A program made the position numbers and the translations under genes. From NCBI GenBank assembly GCA_947510165.1, contig CANNSB010000009.1:1-52353 (forward strand): 52,353 nt of DNA, read 5' to 3'. Each line of letters begins with the position of its first letter. Within the stretch, counting starts at the first letter, position 1. Under the pieces are notes generated by a model, which worked only from the letters and a program-made list of their open reading frames with translations, ran no database searches and was not told where the DNA came from. This DNA comes from an uncultured Clostridia bacterium (GTDB lineage: Bacteria > Bacillota > Clostridia > Oscillospirales > Ruminococcaceae). This document shows positions 1 to 7,718 of the stretch, one piece after another.

Positions 1-102
1 ACTGGTCAATCCACTGGAAATCATCTTCATTTTGAGATTCACAAGGATGGTAAAAAGATAAATCCAATGGAATTTCTAGAGAAAAAGGAGGTGAAAAATT
101 GA
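1..102 (+). CDS. M23 family peptidase, 3' end only (partial)
   Basis: Frame 1 is open from the first base of the window and ends at TGA 100-102. The 33 residues contain the C-terminal M23/LytM signature STGNHLHFEI, where the HLH histidines are zinc or catalytic ligands in this family, and then the usual strand ending in INPMEFL. M23 peptidases cut peptide bridges in peptidoglycan; in conjugative elements they open the wall for the transfer apparatus. The stop overlaps the TTG start of the next gene, so the two are translationally coupled. The start and the N-terminal domains lie outside the window. Confidence 0.85.
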   Translation, partial: TGQSTGNHLHFEIHKDGKKINPMEFLEKKEVKN

Positions 103-950
103 ACAAATTCAAACAATTTATACAAGAAAAAACAGCTGATTTCAAAGAAAATACCACCAAAACATTAACTAAAAACACCTCAAATTATTACTATTTTTTC
201 TTTCTAATCGTCATAATAATATCCATATTTTTTCTAACATCCAGAATGTTTTTAGAGGATAATTCTATTATAAAAAGTACAAGTTTAGATCAAAGTTATA
301 GCCTGAATTCCACCACAAAACTAACCCTAACTGATTGGATTTATAACGAGAAAAAACAATTTATGCTGGCTAAAATCACCCTAGAAGATGTGAATTATAA
401 CTATCAATATGACCTTAATTTTAACGCAGTATCAAAGGTAAATCCATCGGAAAAACTTCCAGTAAAAATCGTATATAAACGACTGGATAGGTACTATATT
501 TTGATAGAAAATATACCTGAAAATTATGGGCAAATCTCCCTTAGAATCCACCAAACATTCGATAATAAAGAGGAGGAAAACATACTGAAAATTTATGGTG
601 ATAACCGAGAAATGAAGATTGATAACAGTGTGAAAATCAAAACCCAAGAGGAATATCATCTTGAAGAGGCTAAACTGGAGATAGAAAAAAGCAAAGAAAA
701 ACAACAAAAATTAAACGAGGAAAACACAAAATATCAAAACCAAATCGATAGAATAGACAATATTATACAGCAACTTTTAGACGATAAAAAGTATAAAACA
801 AACGAGGAGATAAGGCAGATTGACGAACAGATAATTCTAAAGGAAAAAGAAAAAGACACCATAAAAAGGAAGATAGAAGATAACAAAAACCTTTATCTTG
901 TAGAGGAAAAAGAAATAGAATCATTAACTAAACAGCTAGAGGAAAGTTAA
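99..950 (+). CDS. Membrane-anchored protein with outer domain and C-terminal coiled coil (element cargo or transfer gene)
   Basis: I do not recognise the family. The protein has 283 residues: a short basic cytoplasmic N-terminus, one transmembrane segment at about residues 31-48, a beta-strand-like region at about 60-170, and a long charged coiled coil at about 185-280 rich in Glu, Lys and Gln. The start is TTG at 99, preceded by a perfect AGGAGGTG eight bases upstream and overlapping the stop of the M23 peptidase gene (ATTGA). Tight coupling to a wall hydrolase in a mobile element suggests a role at the cell surface during transfer, but this is inference from position. It ends just before the oriT-like region. 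Confidence 0.75.
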   Translation: MNKFKQFIQEKTADFKENTTKTLTKNTSNYYYFFFLIVIIISIFFLTSRMFLEDNSIIKSTSLDQSYSLNSTTKLTLTDWIYNEKKQFMLAKITLEDVNYNYQYDLNFNAVSKVNPSEKLPVKIVYKRLDRYYILIENIPENYGQISLRIHQTFDNKEEENILKIYGDNREMKIDNSVKIKTQEEYHLEEAKLEIEKSKEKQQKLNEENTKYQNQIDRIDNIIQQLLDDKKYKTNEEIRQIDEQIILKEKEKDTIKRKIEDNKNLYLVEEKEIESLTKQLEES

Positions 951-960
951 GTCTTCAGAA

Positions 961-1130
961 ATCGGAAGTTAATATTAAAACCTCTTGGCCTTTAATATTA
1001 AAGAGCATAAGGGAATTTTGTTCCCATATCCTATGGGAAGTTAGGCAAAGCCTAACAAAATCATGGGTACATAAAAACATTCAAAAACGTACATTTTTAC
1101 GTACAGTTAGACGTACTAAAACCGTACAAA
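961..1130. other. Candidate origin of transfer (oriT) and operator region
   Basis: No gene fits in 951-1165. The stretch holds, in order, an 11-bp perfect inverted repeat (969-979 with 991-1001), an 8-bp perfect hairpin TTCCCATA/TATGGGAA (1021-1028 with 1032-1039) whose left arm can instead pair with GGGAA at 1011-1015, a 7-bp perfect hairpin GTTAGGC/GCCTAAC (1040-1046 with 1050-1056), and four copies of (A/C)CGTAC at 1087, 1099, 1111 and 1122, spaced 12, 12 and 11 bp. Nested inverted repeats next to accessory ribbon-helix-helix genes and a relaxase are the usual look of an oriT. The phased ACGTAC repeats probably bind the ribbon-helix-helix protein encoded just downstream. The nick site is not identified. 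Confidence 0.6.
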
Positions 1131-1165
1131 ATCATAAAACAAACACAATGAAAGAGATGATATAA

Positions 1166-1438
1166 ATGGCAGAAATTAGAGTTAGAAATATAAATATATC
1201 TTGTTTAAATCGTATAGATCAACTTGCTAAAAATAGCAATCAAAGTAGAAATAGTTACCTTAAAAACGCCATAGAAAATATGGCAGTTCATCAAAATATT
1301 TTAGATATGGATATGAAGTATACAGAACTTTGTGAGAAAGTTTTCCTTGTTTTACAAGCGAATACAAAGTCTGTAAACCAATTAATTGAATCAAATAATA
1401 TAATGATTAATACGCTAAATAAAATTACTGGAGGATAG
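1166..1438 (+). CDS. Ribbon-helix-helix (CopG/MobC-like) mobilization accessory protein
   Basis: A 90-residue protein whose first 40 residues fit a ribbon-helix-helix DNA-binding fold: a beta strand (EIRVRNINIS), then a helix with LNRIDQLAK, a turn, and a second helix (SRNSYLKNAIENM). The rest is helical. Such proteins bind oriT, help the relaxase, and usually repress their own operon. It lies directly after the oriT-like region with four phased ACGTAC repeats, a good candidate operator, and five bases before the next gene. Its ribosome site (AAAGAGATGA) is weak. The fold assignment rests on the sequence pattern only. Confidence 0.7.
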   Translation: MAEIRVRNINISCLNRIDQLAKNSNQSRNSYLKNAIENMAVHQNILDMDMKYTELCEKVFLVLQANTKSVNQLIESNNIMINTLNKITGG

Positions 1439-1443
1439 AAAAT

Positions 1444-1848
1444 ATGAAAAGAAGATTTGAGGTTCGAATAGCTGATAGTACTTTTTCTTATATAGAAAAC
1501 TTTGCAAAAGAAAACAATATTAACAAGACAAAGTCACTAGAAAAAATCGTAAAAGAGCATTCTCAAATAGAGGGAGATATGCGAACAAATTTTGCAAAAC
1601 TTCTTGCAAAAGAAGTAGGGATAGAGATAAAAAAAGACCTAACCAGAATCAGGTTAGGCACAAATACTGCAGATAAAAACAGCCAGATAATCATCGAACT
1701 TTTGCAAGGAATTTATGCCCACCACGACATACAAGAATGTATCACCACCGACCTAATAAAACTAAAAGGAATCGAGCAAGCAGAGGATACAGTTAAGAAA
1801 AGAATAGAGGGTTATAGACAACGAAATCTTGAGAAAAATAGCAGATAA
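1444..1848 (+). CDS. Second ribbon-helix-helix-like accessory protein
   Basis: A 134-residue protein. Its N-terminus (RFEVRIADSTFSYIENFAKE, then NKTKSLEKIVKEH) again reads as strand-helix-helix, as in CopG/Arc-type proteins. The remainder is a charged helical region with no motif I recognise. It follows the first accessory gene after only five bases, with an upstream GGAGG overlapping the end of that gene, and leads towards the relaxase. A role in relaxosome assembly or in regulating the mobilization genes is inferred from the context. Confidence 0.6.
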   Translation: MKRRFEVRIADSTFSYIENFAKENNINKTKSLEKIVKEHSQIEGDMRTNFAKLLAKEVGIEIKKDLTRIRLGTNTADKNSQIIIELLQGIYAHHDIQECITTDLIKLKGIEQAEDTVKKRIEGYRQRNLEKNSR

Positions 1849-1921
1849 AAATCACATAGATTAATTCTATCATAAACTATAATTATAACTAAAAATCAAA
1901 TTTTCAAAAGGAGTTTTTATT

Positions 1922-2107
1922 ATGAATTTCATAGCAATAAGTTCAATATTATTAATGCCGTTTATTATCATTTTAGCCTTCATAATCCCTATATTAATTT
2001 TCATCTTTATAACAAGATATATTATAAAATATTTTTGGAAATCAAAATATTTTTATGATCAGGAATATCTAGAATATATTAAAAATAAGAAGAATAATTT
2101 TAAATAA
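1922..2107 (+). CDS. Small membrane protein of the mobile element
   Basis: A 61-residue protein with a good ribosome site (AAAGGAG nine bases before ATG). Residues about 5-33 form one long hydrophobic segment that could span the membrane. The C-terminal 25 residues are basic and aromatic (Lys, Tyr, Phe) and presumably cytoplasmic. It sits between the accessory proteins and the relaxase, and ends 12 bases before the relaxase start. No family is recognised; a membrane tether or coupling helper would fit the position, but nothing in the sequence proves it. Confidence 0.55.
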   Translation: MNFIAISSILLMPFIIILAFIIPILIFIFITRYIIKYFWKSKYFYDQEYLEYIKNKKNNFK

Positions 2108-2119
2108 AAGGAGCCCCTC

Positions 2120-3232
2120 ATGGCGATAATATCGGGAGTAATCCTAAAGAGTAAATTCATACAATCAACAGGAAAAGAGTTTAGTTCATATATAGATTAT
2201 ATTGACCGAGAAACTGCTGTGCGTAATGATATGTATAGCAGTTTTTCTTTGTATAACGAGTATATGTTAAACTCAGAAAAATCATCAGGGCTGTTCACAG
2301 ATACAAAAAATAGTTTAACTTCAGAAGAGATAAAAATGTTAAAACAATCTTTTGAAAAATCACAGAAAAAAGGCTCTCTTATGTGGCAGAATGTTATCTC
2401 TTTTGATAATCGTTGGCTAGAGGAATTAGGTGTGTATAATAGCAAAACTGGATATATTGATGAGTCTAAAGTTAGAAATATAACCCGACTTTCCACAAAG
2501 GAAATGCTTGATAAAAAAGGAATGATATCCTCATCAATCTGGTCGGCATCAATCCATTATAATACCGATAATATTCATATTCACATCGCAATTGTTGAGC
2601 CGAATCCAGTTACAAAAAGAGGGATGATAAAACAAAAAGATATGGAAAAGATGAAATCAAAAGTAGTAAATAATCTGTTGGATATCTCTAAATCTCACGA
2701 GAAGATAAACCAACTTATTCGAGAAGATATTATTAAAAAAAGAAGTTCAAACTTATTTATAAAAGATATAGAATTAAATAAAATATTTAAAGAGATCCAT
2801 AAAAAACTCCCTGAAGATAAAAGAATGTGGAATTACAAGATGAACGGGATAAAAGAGATAAGACCACTGATAGATAAACTATCAGCGGTCTATATTTCAA
2901 CCTATCACAAGGAGGAATTCTCACAGCTAAAAAAGATACTGGAAGAAAAACAAAAGGAATATAATAAGGCTTATGGAAAGAGTGATAAAAACTTTGTGAA
3001 TACAAAACTAGACGACCTTAATACTAGAATGGGAAACTCTATCTTAAAAGAAATTAAAGAGTATGATAAAAATCTTAAATTAGAGAAATACGACAAAAAC
3101 AAACAAGAATATAACCCTGTTTCAAGGATGAAAAATTCTTTGAAAAAAGATTTTAAAAAATCAAAAAATCAACATGAATTTGAGAAACTTCAAAGAGAAT
3201 TATCTGGAGAGATTGAGATAAATTTTGAATAA
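2120..3232 (+). CDS. MOBL / MobP2-type relaxase
   Basis: A 370-residue relaxase, the enzyme that nicks oriT and leads the cut strand into the recipient. Features of the Firmicutes MOBL (pLS20-like, MobP2) family are visible: YIDYIDR at residues 24-30 with candidate catalytic Tyr, SSGLFT near 55-60, SLMWQNVISFDN near 86-97, and the metal-binding histidine motif HYNTDNIHIHIAIVEP at 146-161 (H153, H155). The C-terminal 170 residues are helical and highly charged, as usual. The start has a strong AAAGGAG. Length is close to the family norm, and I see no break, so it should be functional. No coupling protein (VirD4) is in the window; it may lie to the left, beyond the M23 gene. Confidence 0.9.
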   Translation: MAIISGVILKSKFIQSTGKEFSSYIDYIDRETAVRNDMYSSFSLYNEYMLNSEKSSGLFTDTKNSLTSEEIKMLKQSFEKSQKKGSLMWQNVISFDNRWLEELGVYNSKTGYIDESKVRNITRLSTKEMLDKKGMISSSIWSASIHYNTDNIHIHIAIVEPNPVTKRGMIKQKDMEKMKSKVVNNLLDISKSHEKINQLIREDIIKKRSSNLFIKDIELNKIFKEIHKKLPEDKRMWNYKMNGIKEIRPLIDKLSAVYISTYHKEEFSQLKKILEEKQKEYNKAYGKSDKNFVNTKLDDLNTRMGNSILKEIKEYDKNLKLEKYDKNKQEYNPVSRMKNSLKKDFKKSKNQHEFEKLQRELSGEIEINFE

Positions 3233-3249
3233 TAAAAGGAGATATTAAC

Positions 3250-3651
3250 ATGAATAAATTTAGACCTGGAAGAAGATATATAACTGGAAATTATAAAAGA
3301 GATAGCATAATTTTTTTAAATGAATTTGCAAAAGAGTATAGTTTTAGTAGAGCTAAAATTTTTGAACTTGGCTTTGTATTTGCCTATAGAAATTTTAATG
3401 AGTTTAAAGATTATTTTGAAAACGCTGACATATCTTCCATTGCAATAGAAGAAAAAACATATTTTGGAGGATATATAAGAGATACATATTATAATAATTT
3501 TAAGGATTTTGTAGAAGATTATAATTTGGATAAAATCTATAAAAACAAGATTTCTTTTGTTAGATTTGCAGATATAATTATAGAATTTCTTAAAGAAAAC
3601 CAATCTGAAGTCCTTGATTTAATCTACAATAAAGGAATATTTATAGTATAA
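3250..3651 (+). CDS. Hypothetical element protein
   Basis: A 133-residue, aromatic-rich protein (many Phe and Tyr) with AAAGGAG nine bases before its ATG. The beginning (RRYITGNYKRDSIIFLNEF) followed by two helices could be another ribbon-helix-helix fold, but the match is weak. No membrane segment or signal peptide is seen. It follows the relaxase after 17 bases and is probably transcribed with it. I do not recognise the family. Confidence 0.5.
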   Translation: MNKFRPGRRYITGNYKRDSIIFLNEFAKEYSFSRAKIFELGFVFAYRNFNEFKDYFENADISSIAIEEKTYFGGYIRDTYYNNFKDFVEDYNLDKIYKNKISFVRFADIIIEFLKENQSEVLDLIYNKGIFIV

Positions 3652-3723
3652 ATTTTACAATATATTTAAAAGTATCCTGGATATAAAATATACAATATAT
3701 ACAAAATTAGAAAGGAGTATACT

Positions 3724-4471
3724 ATGAAATTTTTTACGATGTCTAATAATATCTTTAACATAAATCTAACCCCAAATGAATTTTTAGTATACTCATATCT
3801 TTGTTTTAGACAAGGACAATCCCATAGTATAATTCTTAAAACTAAACTTATTGGAACAAAATTAAACCTAACAAGACCGACTATTTTAAAAGCTATTAGC
3901 GGTCTTATATACAAAAATTTAATTACCAAAAAAAAAGAGATATACATCTGATGGATATCTCCTTGCTAGCAGATATATAGTTAAAAATAATATCCATATA
4001 ACCAGATTTTTTAAGATACCAACTTTAATATTTAATATAAAAATAAAAGCTGTAGACTTTAAGATCTACAGCTTTATTTTAAAATGTATGGATGATTTGG
4101 GAGAGGCGTTCCCTTCCCTTTCTAGTATTTCTAAACATATAAATATCTCTAGAAGTCGAGTTGCAAAAGGGATTAAATTTCTTAGAGAAGAGTCTATTTT
4201 ATCAAGAGAAAAAAGACTTAAACTAGATAAATCTCATAAACAAAATAAATATACAATAGCTCACAAAAGTATAGCAACAACAAGGTTTTATCCCAGTCCA
4301 AAGAAAAATAAAGAAGAAAAAATATCACATAAATTGATTAATTTTTATTTCATTTATAGAAAATATTTATACATATCTATATTCTATCTTATATATTTAA
4401 AAGGGGTGGTGTTTATTTTTTACAACTACTTACTAACCCACTCTTACTTACTTCTAATACAAAAAGAATAA
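3724..4471 (+). pseudogene. Tandem winged-helix, replication-initiator-like protein, frameshifted at A9
   Basis: Two open frames join into one protein of about 249 residues if one base is gained or lost at the run of nine A at 3928-3936. The first frame (3724-3951, strong AAAGGAG site) gives 75 residues with a winged-helix pattern (NLTPNEFLVYSYL, then LNLTRPTILKAISGLIYKNLI). The second frame stays open from the A run through 4087, with FFKIPTLIFNIKIKAVDF, and into a second winged helix (FPSSLSSISKHINISRSRVAKGIKFLREE pattern near 4109-4195). That is the layout of plasmid and integrative-element initiators with DnaD/RepA_N-like winged helices. The last 50 residues are hydrophobic and unusual. 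Either the gene is broken, or slippage on A9 makes the full protein. A perfect 11-bp hairpin lies inside it at 4046-4075. Confidence 0.6.
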
Positions 4472-4577
4472 ATAATACTTATATATAGTTATACTAAATA
4501 TATAGAGAGATAAGATAAGAAAATAAAGTTTGTAGAATAATATATAATATAATTAAAATTAAAAAGAGGTATAAAAT

Positions 4578-5426
4578 ATGTTACATAATACAATAAATTT
4601 ATATGATTGGATTAGTATATGGCTTGAGACATATTCAAAAATTAAAATAAAGGACTCTACATATACAAATTATCTATATTGCTTTAAAAAAATTAGAAAA
4701 TATATTGAAAATAAAAATATAAAAGAAATACAAGAAATAGAACTACAACTATCAATAAATAGAATGGCTATAGATGGTATGTCAATGTCATATATAAAAA
4801 AAATAATTTTAATCTTTTCTTGTTCATTTTCAAAAGCATATAAAAATAATATTGTTAACTTTAATGTTGCAGAAGATTTAACCCTACCATTCACTAAACA
4901 ACCAAAAAAAATAATATCATTAACTATTTCAGAACAAAAAAAGATAGAACAATTCTGTGAAAATTCTCTTTTAGGATATTTAATTATATTTTTATTAAAT
5001 ACAGGATTAAGGCGCTCTGAATTAATTGATTTAAAATGGGAAAATTATAATGAAAAAAATCAAGAAATATCTATAGTTAAAAGTAAAACATCGTCAGGGG
5101 TAAGGATTATTCCATTACTACCAATAACTAATAATATTATTAAAAGACAAGACAAAATTAATGAATATATATTTAATAATACTAAAAAAAATAAAATAAC
5201 AGCATCATGTTTAAAAAAACTTTTAATTAGAATACGTAAAGAAACTAATATATATATAACAAATCATATATGTAGACATACGTTTGCAACTCGCTTATGC
5301 GAGTTAGGTGCAACATCTAAAACTGTATCTACAATATTAGGACACTCTACAGTTAATTTTACTTTAAATAACTATGTAACATCAAATACAGAACAATTAC
5401 ATAAAGAAATAAGATTATTAATATAA
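4578..5426 (+). CDS. Tyrosine-type site-specific integrase
   Basis: A 282-residue tyrosine recombinase that cuts and rejoins att sites to integrate or excise the element. An N-terminal SAM-like core-binding domain spans about residues 1-105. The catalytic domain shows R145 (NTGLRRSEL), a beta-hairpin lysine at K170, H230-x-x-R233 (NHICRH), H256 (LGHS) and the nucleophile Y266. All catalytic residues are present, so it should be active. It is shorter than ICE integrases of the Tn916 type because it lacks an arm-binding domain. It is the last element gene before tRNA-Lys, as expected for insertion in a tRNA 3' end. The gene is very AT-rich. No excisionase gene is seen in the window. Confidence 0.92.
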   Translation: MLHNTINLYDWISIWLETYSKIKIKDSTYTNYLYCFKKIRKYIENKNIKEIQEIELQLSINRMAIDGMSMSYIKKIILIFSCSFSKAYKNNIVNFNVAEDLTLPFTKQPKKIISLTISEQKKIEQFCENSLLGYLIIFLLNTGLRRSELIDLKWENYNEKNQEISIVKSKTSSGVRIIPLLPITNNIIKRQDKINEYIFNNTKKNKITASCLKKLLIRIRKETNIYITNHICRHTFATRLCELGATSKTVSTILGHSTVNFTLNNYVTSNTEQLHKEIRLLI

Positions 5427-5439
5427 ATTTAATAATCTT
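5411..5439 (+). terminator. Weak hairpin at the end of the integrase gene
   Basis: A 10-bp perfect inverted repeat AAGATTATTA/TAATAATCTT (5411-5420 with 5430-5439) overlaps the last codons of the integrase gene. It is followed by an imperfect T tract. All stem pairs but two are A-T, so it is a weak terminator at best. Confidence 0.35.
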
Positions 5440-5455
5440 ATTTGAAAATATTTTA

Positions 5456-5484
5456 TTGACATAGTTAAATAATCATGTTATATT
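5456..5484 (+). promoter_or_regulatory. Consensus sigma-A promoter for the structured RNA
   Basis: TTGACA at 5456-5461, a 17-base spacer, and TATATT at 5479-5484. Only one position differs from the full consensus. No ORF with a ribosome site follows before the terminator at 5648-5698, so the promoter serves a non-coding transcript starting near 5491. Confidence 0.8.
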
Positions 5485-5490
5485 AATTTT

Positions 5491-5698
5491 AAAGATTTGT
5501 TTTTTATAAATAAAAAAACCCCCACAGTTTAATATTGTTAATCAGACAATATTAAACATACGCTTTACAAGATGTTTAACAGCAACATCATATAAAACTT
5601 GTGAGAGTTTGTTCTGCCGTTAATTATAACGGTTTTACATATAACTGTCAAGAGTTTATAGATGATCTGGTTGGCATCTGTAGGCTCTTGATTTTTTT
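5491..5698 (+). ncRNA. Undescribed structured RNA of about 208 nt between integrase and tRNA-Lys
   Basis: The transcript runs from a consensus promoter to a clear intrinsic terminator and carries no plausible ORF. Its structure can be read directly: a U-rich/A-rich hairpin near 5498-5518, an unpaired CCCCCACA stretch, a perfect 11-bp hairpin (5527-5537 with 5547-5557, loop of 9), a two-part hairpin ACAAG..GATGTT/AACATC..CTTGT (5567-5602), a 6-bp hairpin CCGTTA/TAACGG (5617-5632), and a terminator stem. I tested it mentally against tmRNA, RNase P, SRP RNA, 6S RNA and T-box hallmarks and found none. It may control integration, copy number or transfer of the element, or belong to the chromosome. 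Function is unknown. Confidence 0.7.
5648..5698 (+). terminator. Rho-independent terminator of the structured RNA
   Basis: Outer stem TCAAGAG/CTCTTGA (5648-5654 with 5685-5691), inner stem TATAGATG/CATCTGTA with one G-U pair (5657-5664 with 5675-5682), then seven T at 5692-5698. The branched, GC-containing stem and T tract are typical of an intrinsic terminator. Confidence 0.85.
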
Positions 5699-5904
5699 GA
5701 AATCTTTTCTAAAATTGAATAAATTTAATAAACTTTAAATACTCAAACATATTAGTTTTGCCACAACTTACATTAAGCTACAACTTATTGTAACGAGCGA
5801 ACCTCTGTTAAAAGAGACAATACATACCAAGAGTTCTATAAGTGCAGTATTGCGAATATGTGAGGTATAGGAATATAAAGTTTAAGATAAATTGTTAATA
5901 AAAA
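5699..5904. other. Intergenic stretch without a recognised gene
   Basis: I find no ORF or known RNA here. An 8-bp direct repeat ACAACTTA occurs at 5763-5770 and 5780-5787, 17 bp apart. It could be an integrase or excisionase arm site near the attachment end, or chance. Confidence 0.4.
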
Positions 5905-5939
5905 ATATTGGGTTAAGTTTATATAAAATAAACCTAACC
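5901..5939 (-). terminator. Terminator of tRNA-Lys
   Basis: A 12-bp stem with one G-U pair (5911-5922 with 5928-5939, loop of 5). Read on the minus strand it comes just after the tRNA 3' end and is followed by a short spacer and a T tract (A run at 5901-5905 on the plus strand). Confidence 0.75.
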
Positions 5940-5951
5940 GAGTATTTTAAA

Positions 5952-6027
5952 TGGTGAGCCACCCGAGACTCGAACTCGGGACCCTTTGATTAAAAGTCAA
6001 ATGCTCTGCCAACTGAGCTAGTGGCTC
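5952..6027 (-). tRNA. tRNA-Lys (anticodon TTT)
   Basis: The reverse complement folds as a full cloverleaf: acceptor stem GAGCCAC/GTGGCTC, D arm with AGCTCAGTTGGCAGAGC, anticodon stem TTTGA/TCAAA with anticodon TTT, T arm with GGGTTCGAGTC-type sequence (CCGAGTTCGAGTCTCGG), and encoded CCA. The gene is intact. Its 3' end (5952) points at the integrase-bearing element, so it is the probable integration target, with the 3' portion of the gene serving as the att core. Confidence 0.95.
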
Positions 6028-6046
6028 TCACCCTTAGTGCTTAATT

Positions 6047-6075
6047 AGTATACCATGCAGAAAGGGTATTGTCAA
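6047..6075 (-). promoter_or_regulatory. Sigma-A promoter of tRNA-Lys
   Basis: On the minus strand, TTGACA (6070-6075), a 17-base spacer and TATACT (6047-6052). The start point would be near 6040, about 13 bases before the tRNA 5' end. This supports independent transcription rather than readthrough from pyrG. Confidence 0.85.
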
Positions 6076-6096
6076 TGATTTTTATATATTTTTTTA

Positions 6097-7704
<1,608 letters not shown>

Positions 7705-7718
7705 TTATAATAAATATA

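Noticed and set aside
4088-4471. Separate 127-residue gene starting at ATG 4088
   Set aside because: The same frame is open far upstream to the A9 run and gives a continuous winged-helix protein with the 3724 frame; no ribosome site precedes 4088.
5491-5698. Riboswitch in front of a gene
   Set aside because: The RNA ends at a terminator and no gene follows on the same strand before the minus-strand tRNA-Lys.
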